A stretch of DNA of 64,000 nt. It comes from Ignavibacteria bacterium (GTDB lineage: Bacteria > Bacteroidota > Ignavibacteria > Ignavibacteriales > Ignavibacteriaceae). Of the stretch, positions 63,461 to 64,000 are shown piece after piece. A program made the position numbers and the translations under genes. The notes below the pieces were generated by a model, which was given only the letters and a program-made list of their open reading frames with translations, was not told where the DNA came from and made no database searches. Where the stretch lies: NCBI GenBank assembly GCA_017302895.1, contig JAFLBV010000002.1:186001-250000 (forward strand), read 5' to 3'. Position 1 is the stretch's first letter. Each line of letters opens with the position of its first letter.

Positions 63461-63635
63461 TTTTTTCCTCTAAATTCTTTTCGTCAAGGGGAATTTTTTC
63501 AAGCTCATCTATTTTCGTTTTTGGCATTCTGACCACATGAAAGATCATGAATGAAAAGAACGAAACGAAAATTACGAGCCCTATAATCGGGAATATCGTG
63601 ATGCCATCAATTGATGAAAGAACATCTTTATACAT
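63453..63635 (-). CDS. ccoQ: CcoQ-like small subunit of cbb3 oxidase
   Basis: The 60 residues have one membrane helix (IFPIIGLVIFVSFFSFMIFHVV) and a charged C-terminal tail. Position between ccoO and ccoP, size and topology fit CcoQ, which has no strong sequence signature. It shares one base with the ccoO stop. Confidence 0.8.
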   Translation of the reverse strand: MYKDVLSSIDGITIFPIIGLVIFVSFFSFMIFHVVRMPKTKIDELEKIPLDEKNLEEKNV

Positions 63636-64000
63636 TATTTAGCCTGATTGGTTGTTGTCGGAACAGCTTTGATGTCCTTACCCAACCTCTGAAGATAGGC
63701 AATTAATGCAACAAGTTCTTTATCGTGATCTATTGCAGCACCGTTTTTCTGTAAATCTTTTGCAATTTCCTTTGCCTGTGCTTCAAGATTCTGAAGTGCT
63801 GTGCTCTCAAATCCTTCCGGATATGGAACCCCGACTCTTCTCAGAGCAGTAATTTTATCTGCTGTCGAAGAGACATCAAGCACATTTGTCTCAAGCCATG
63901 GATAAGGTGGCATGATTGACCCCGGAGACATCCTTGTTGGCTCTATCATGTGGTGATAATGCCATACATTGGGATATTTCCCGCCTTCTCTGTGAAGATC
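63635..64000 (-). CDS. ccoO: C-terminal part of cbb3 oxidase subunit CcoO (gene continues past the right edge)
   Basis: The frame is open to the last base, so the ATG at 63949 is internal. Visible segments GGKYPNVWHYHHMIEPTRM and SPGSIMPPYPWL are CcoO hallmarks; the heme c attachment site is outside the window. The protein may be CcoO alone or the CcoO half of a fused CcoNO, which the window cannot decide. Downstream ccoQ, ccoP, ccoG and fixH complete the operon. Confidence 0.92.
   Translation of the reverse strand, partial: DLHREGGKYPNVWHYHHMIEPTRMSPGSIMPPYPWLETNVLDVSSTADKITALRRVGVPYPEGFESTALQNLEAQAKEIAKDLQKNGAAIDHDKELVALIAYLQRLGKDIKAVPTTTNQAK

Overview
The window looks like a contiguous piece of chromosome from a member of the Bacteroidota/Chlorobi/Ignavibacteria assemblage, most likely an Ignavibacteria-type bacterium. 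The reasons are: a C-terminal type IX secretion (T9SS) sorting domain with the FQNYPNPFNPST motif, a PorX-type response regulator with a PglZ domain, families common in that group (DUF5683, DUF2279, DUF1573, short DUF2795 protein, monoheme CcoP), and two or three promoters of the TTTG-N19-TAnnTTTG type. The assignment is inference from gene content; no rRNA is present. Coding density is very high, no gene-free stretch exceeds about 160 bases, and most neighbours overlap by 1-30 nt.

Layout, left to right. 1-1257: end of a T9SS cargo gene and its terminator. 1303-6454 (+): ssb, a CorC/HlyC membrane protein, a small membrane protein, an MCE/MlaD protein, gamma-glutamyltranspeptidase and acpS. 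6455-14774 (+): an HNH endonuclease with a damaged or unusual 5' end, trpS, scpA, scpB, an RluB-type pseudouridine synthase, PBP4 (dacB), lysS, a DUF2279 protein and a glycosyltransferase. 14790-25946 (+): a CtpA-type protease, gamma carbonic anhydrase, ybeY, xerC, hpf, hprK, an M23 peptidase, a DUF2795 protein, holB, thiolase, 3-hydroxyacyl-CoA dehydrogenase and a ClC transporter. 26097-37052 (-): an M16 protease, a lipid kinase, ftsY, pgsA, a large subtilisin-like secreted protease and purF. 37140-39111 (-): tRNA-Pro(TGG), a MerR regulator, a HAD hydrolase, aroQ and a small unknown. 39209-40147 (+): ppx. 40144-50362 (-): nadB, a Yip1-like protein, a DUF5683 protein, parB, parA, a UPF0173 hydrolase, a glycosyltransferase, cdaA, folP, nagA, rpe and a PASTA protein. 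50538-54752 (+): a POT transporter, rqcH and nagB. 54806-59865 (-): panC, accD, a DUF1573 protein, tsaB, tsaE and porX. 59939-64000 (-): a SafE-like membrane protein, fixH, ccoG, ccoP, ccoQ and the end of ccoO, i.e. a cbb3 oxidase operon running in from beyond the right edge.

The content is almost entirely housekeeping: translation and tRNA charging, chromosome segregation (scpAB, parAB, xerC), envelope and peptidoglycan work, c-di-AMP synthesis, vitamin and NAD synthesis, microaerobic respiration and T9SS-linked secretion. I see no phage, integron, transposon, CRISPR array or defence island.

The most unexpected pattern is in gene starts. Four genes (HNH endonuclease, ClC transporter, lipid kinase, panC) encode family-typical N termini upstream of any in-frame ATG, GTG or TTG. 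In panC an ATC codon sits exactly where the family start is expected, behind a GAGGT Shine-Dalgarno. ClC has ATA or ATT, the kinase has CTG, and the HNH gene has ATT behind AAAGGAG but needs a one-base frameshift. This may mean near-cognate initiation is unusually common here, or that some sites carry assembly errors.
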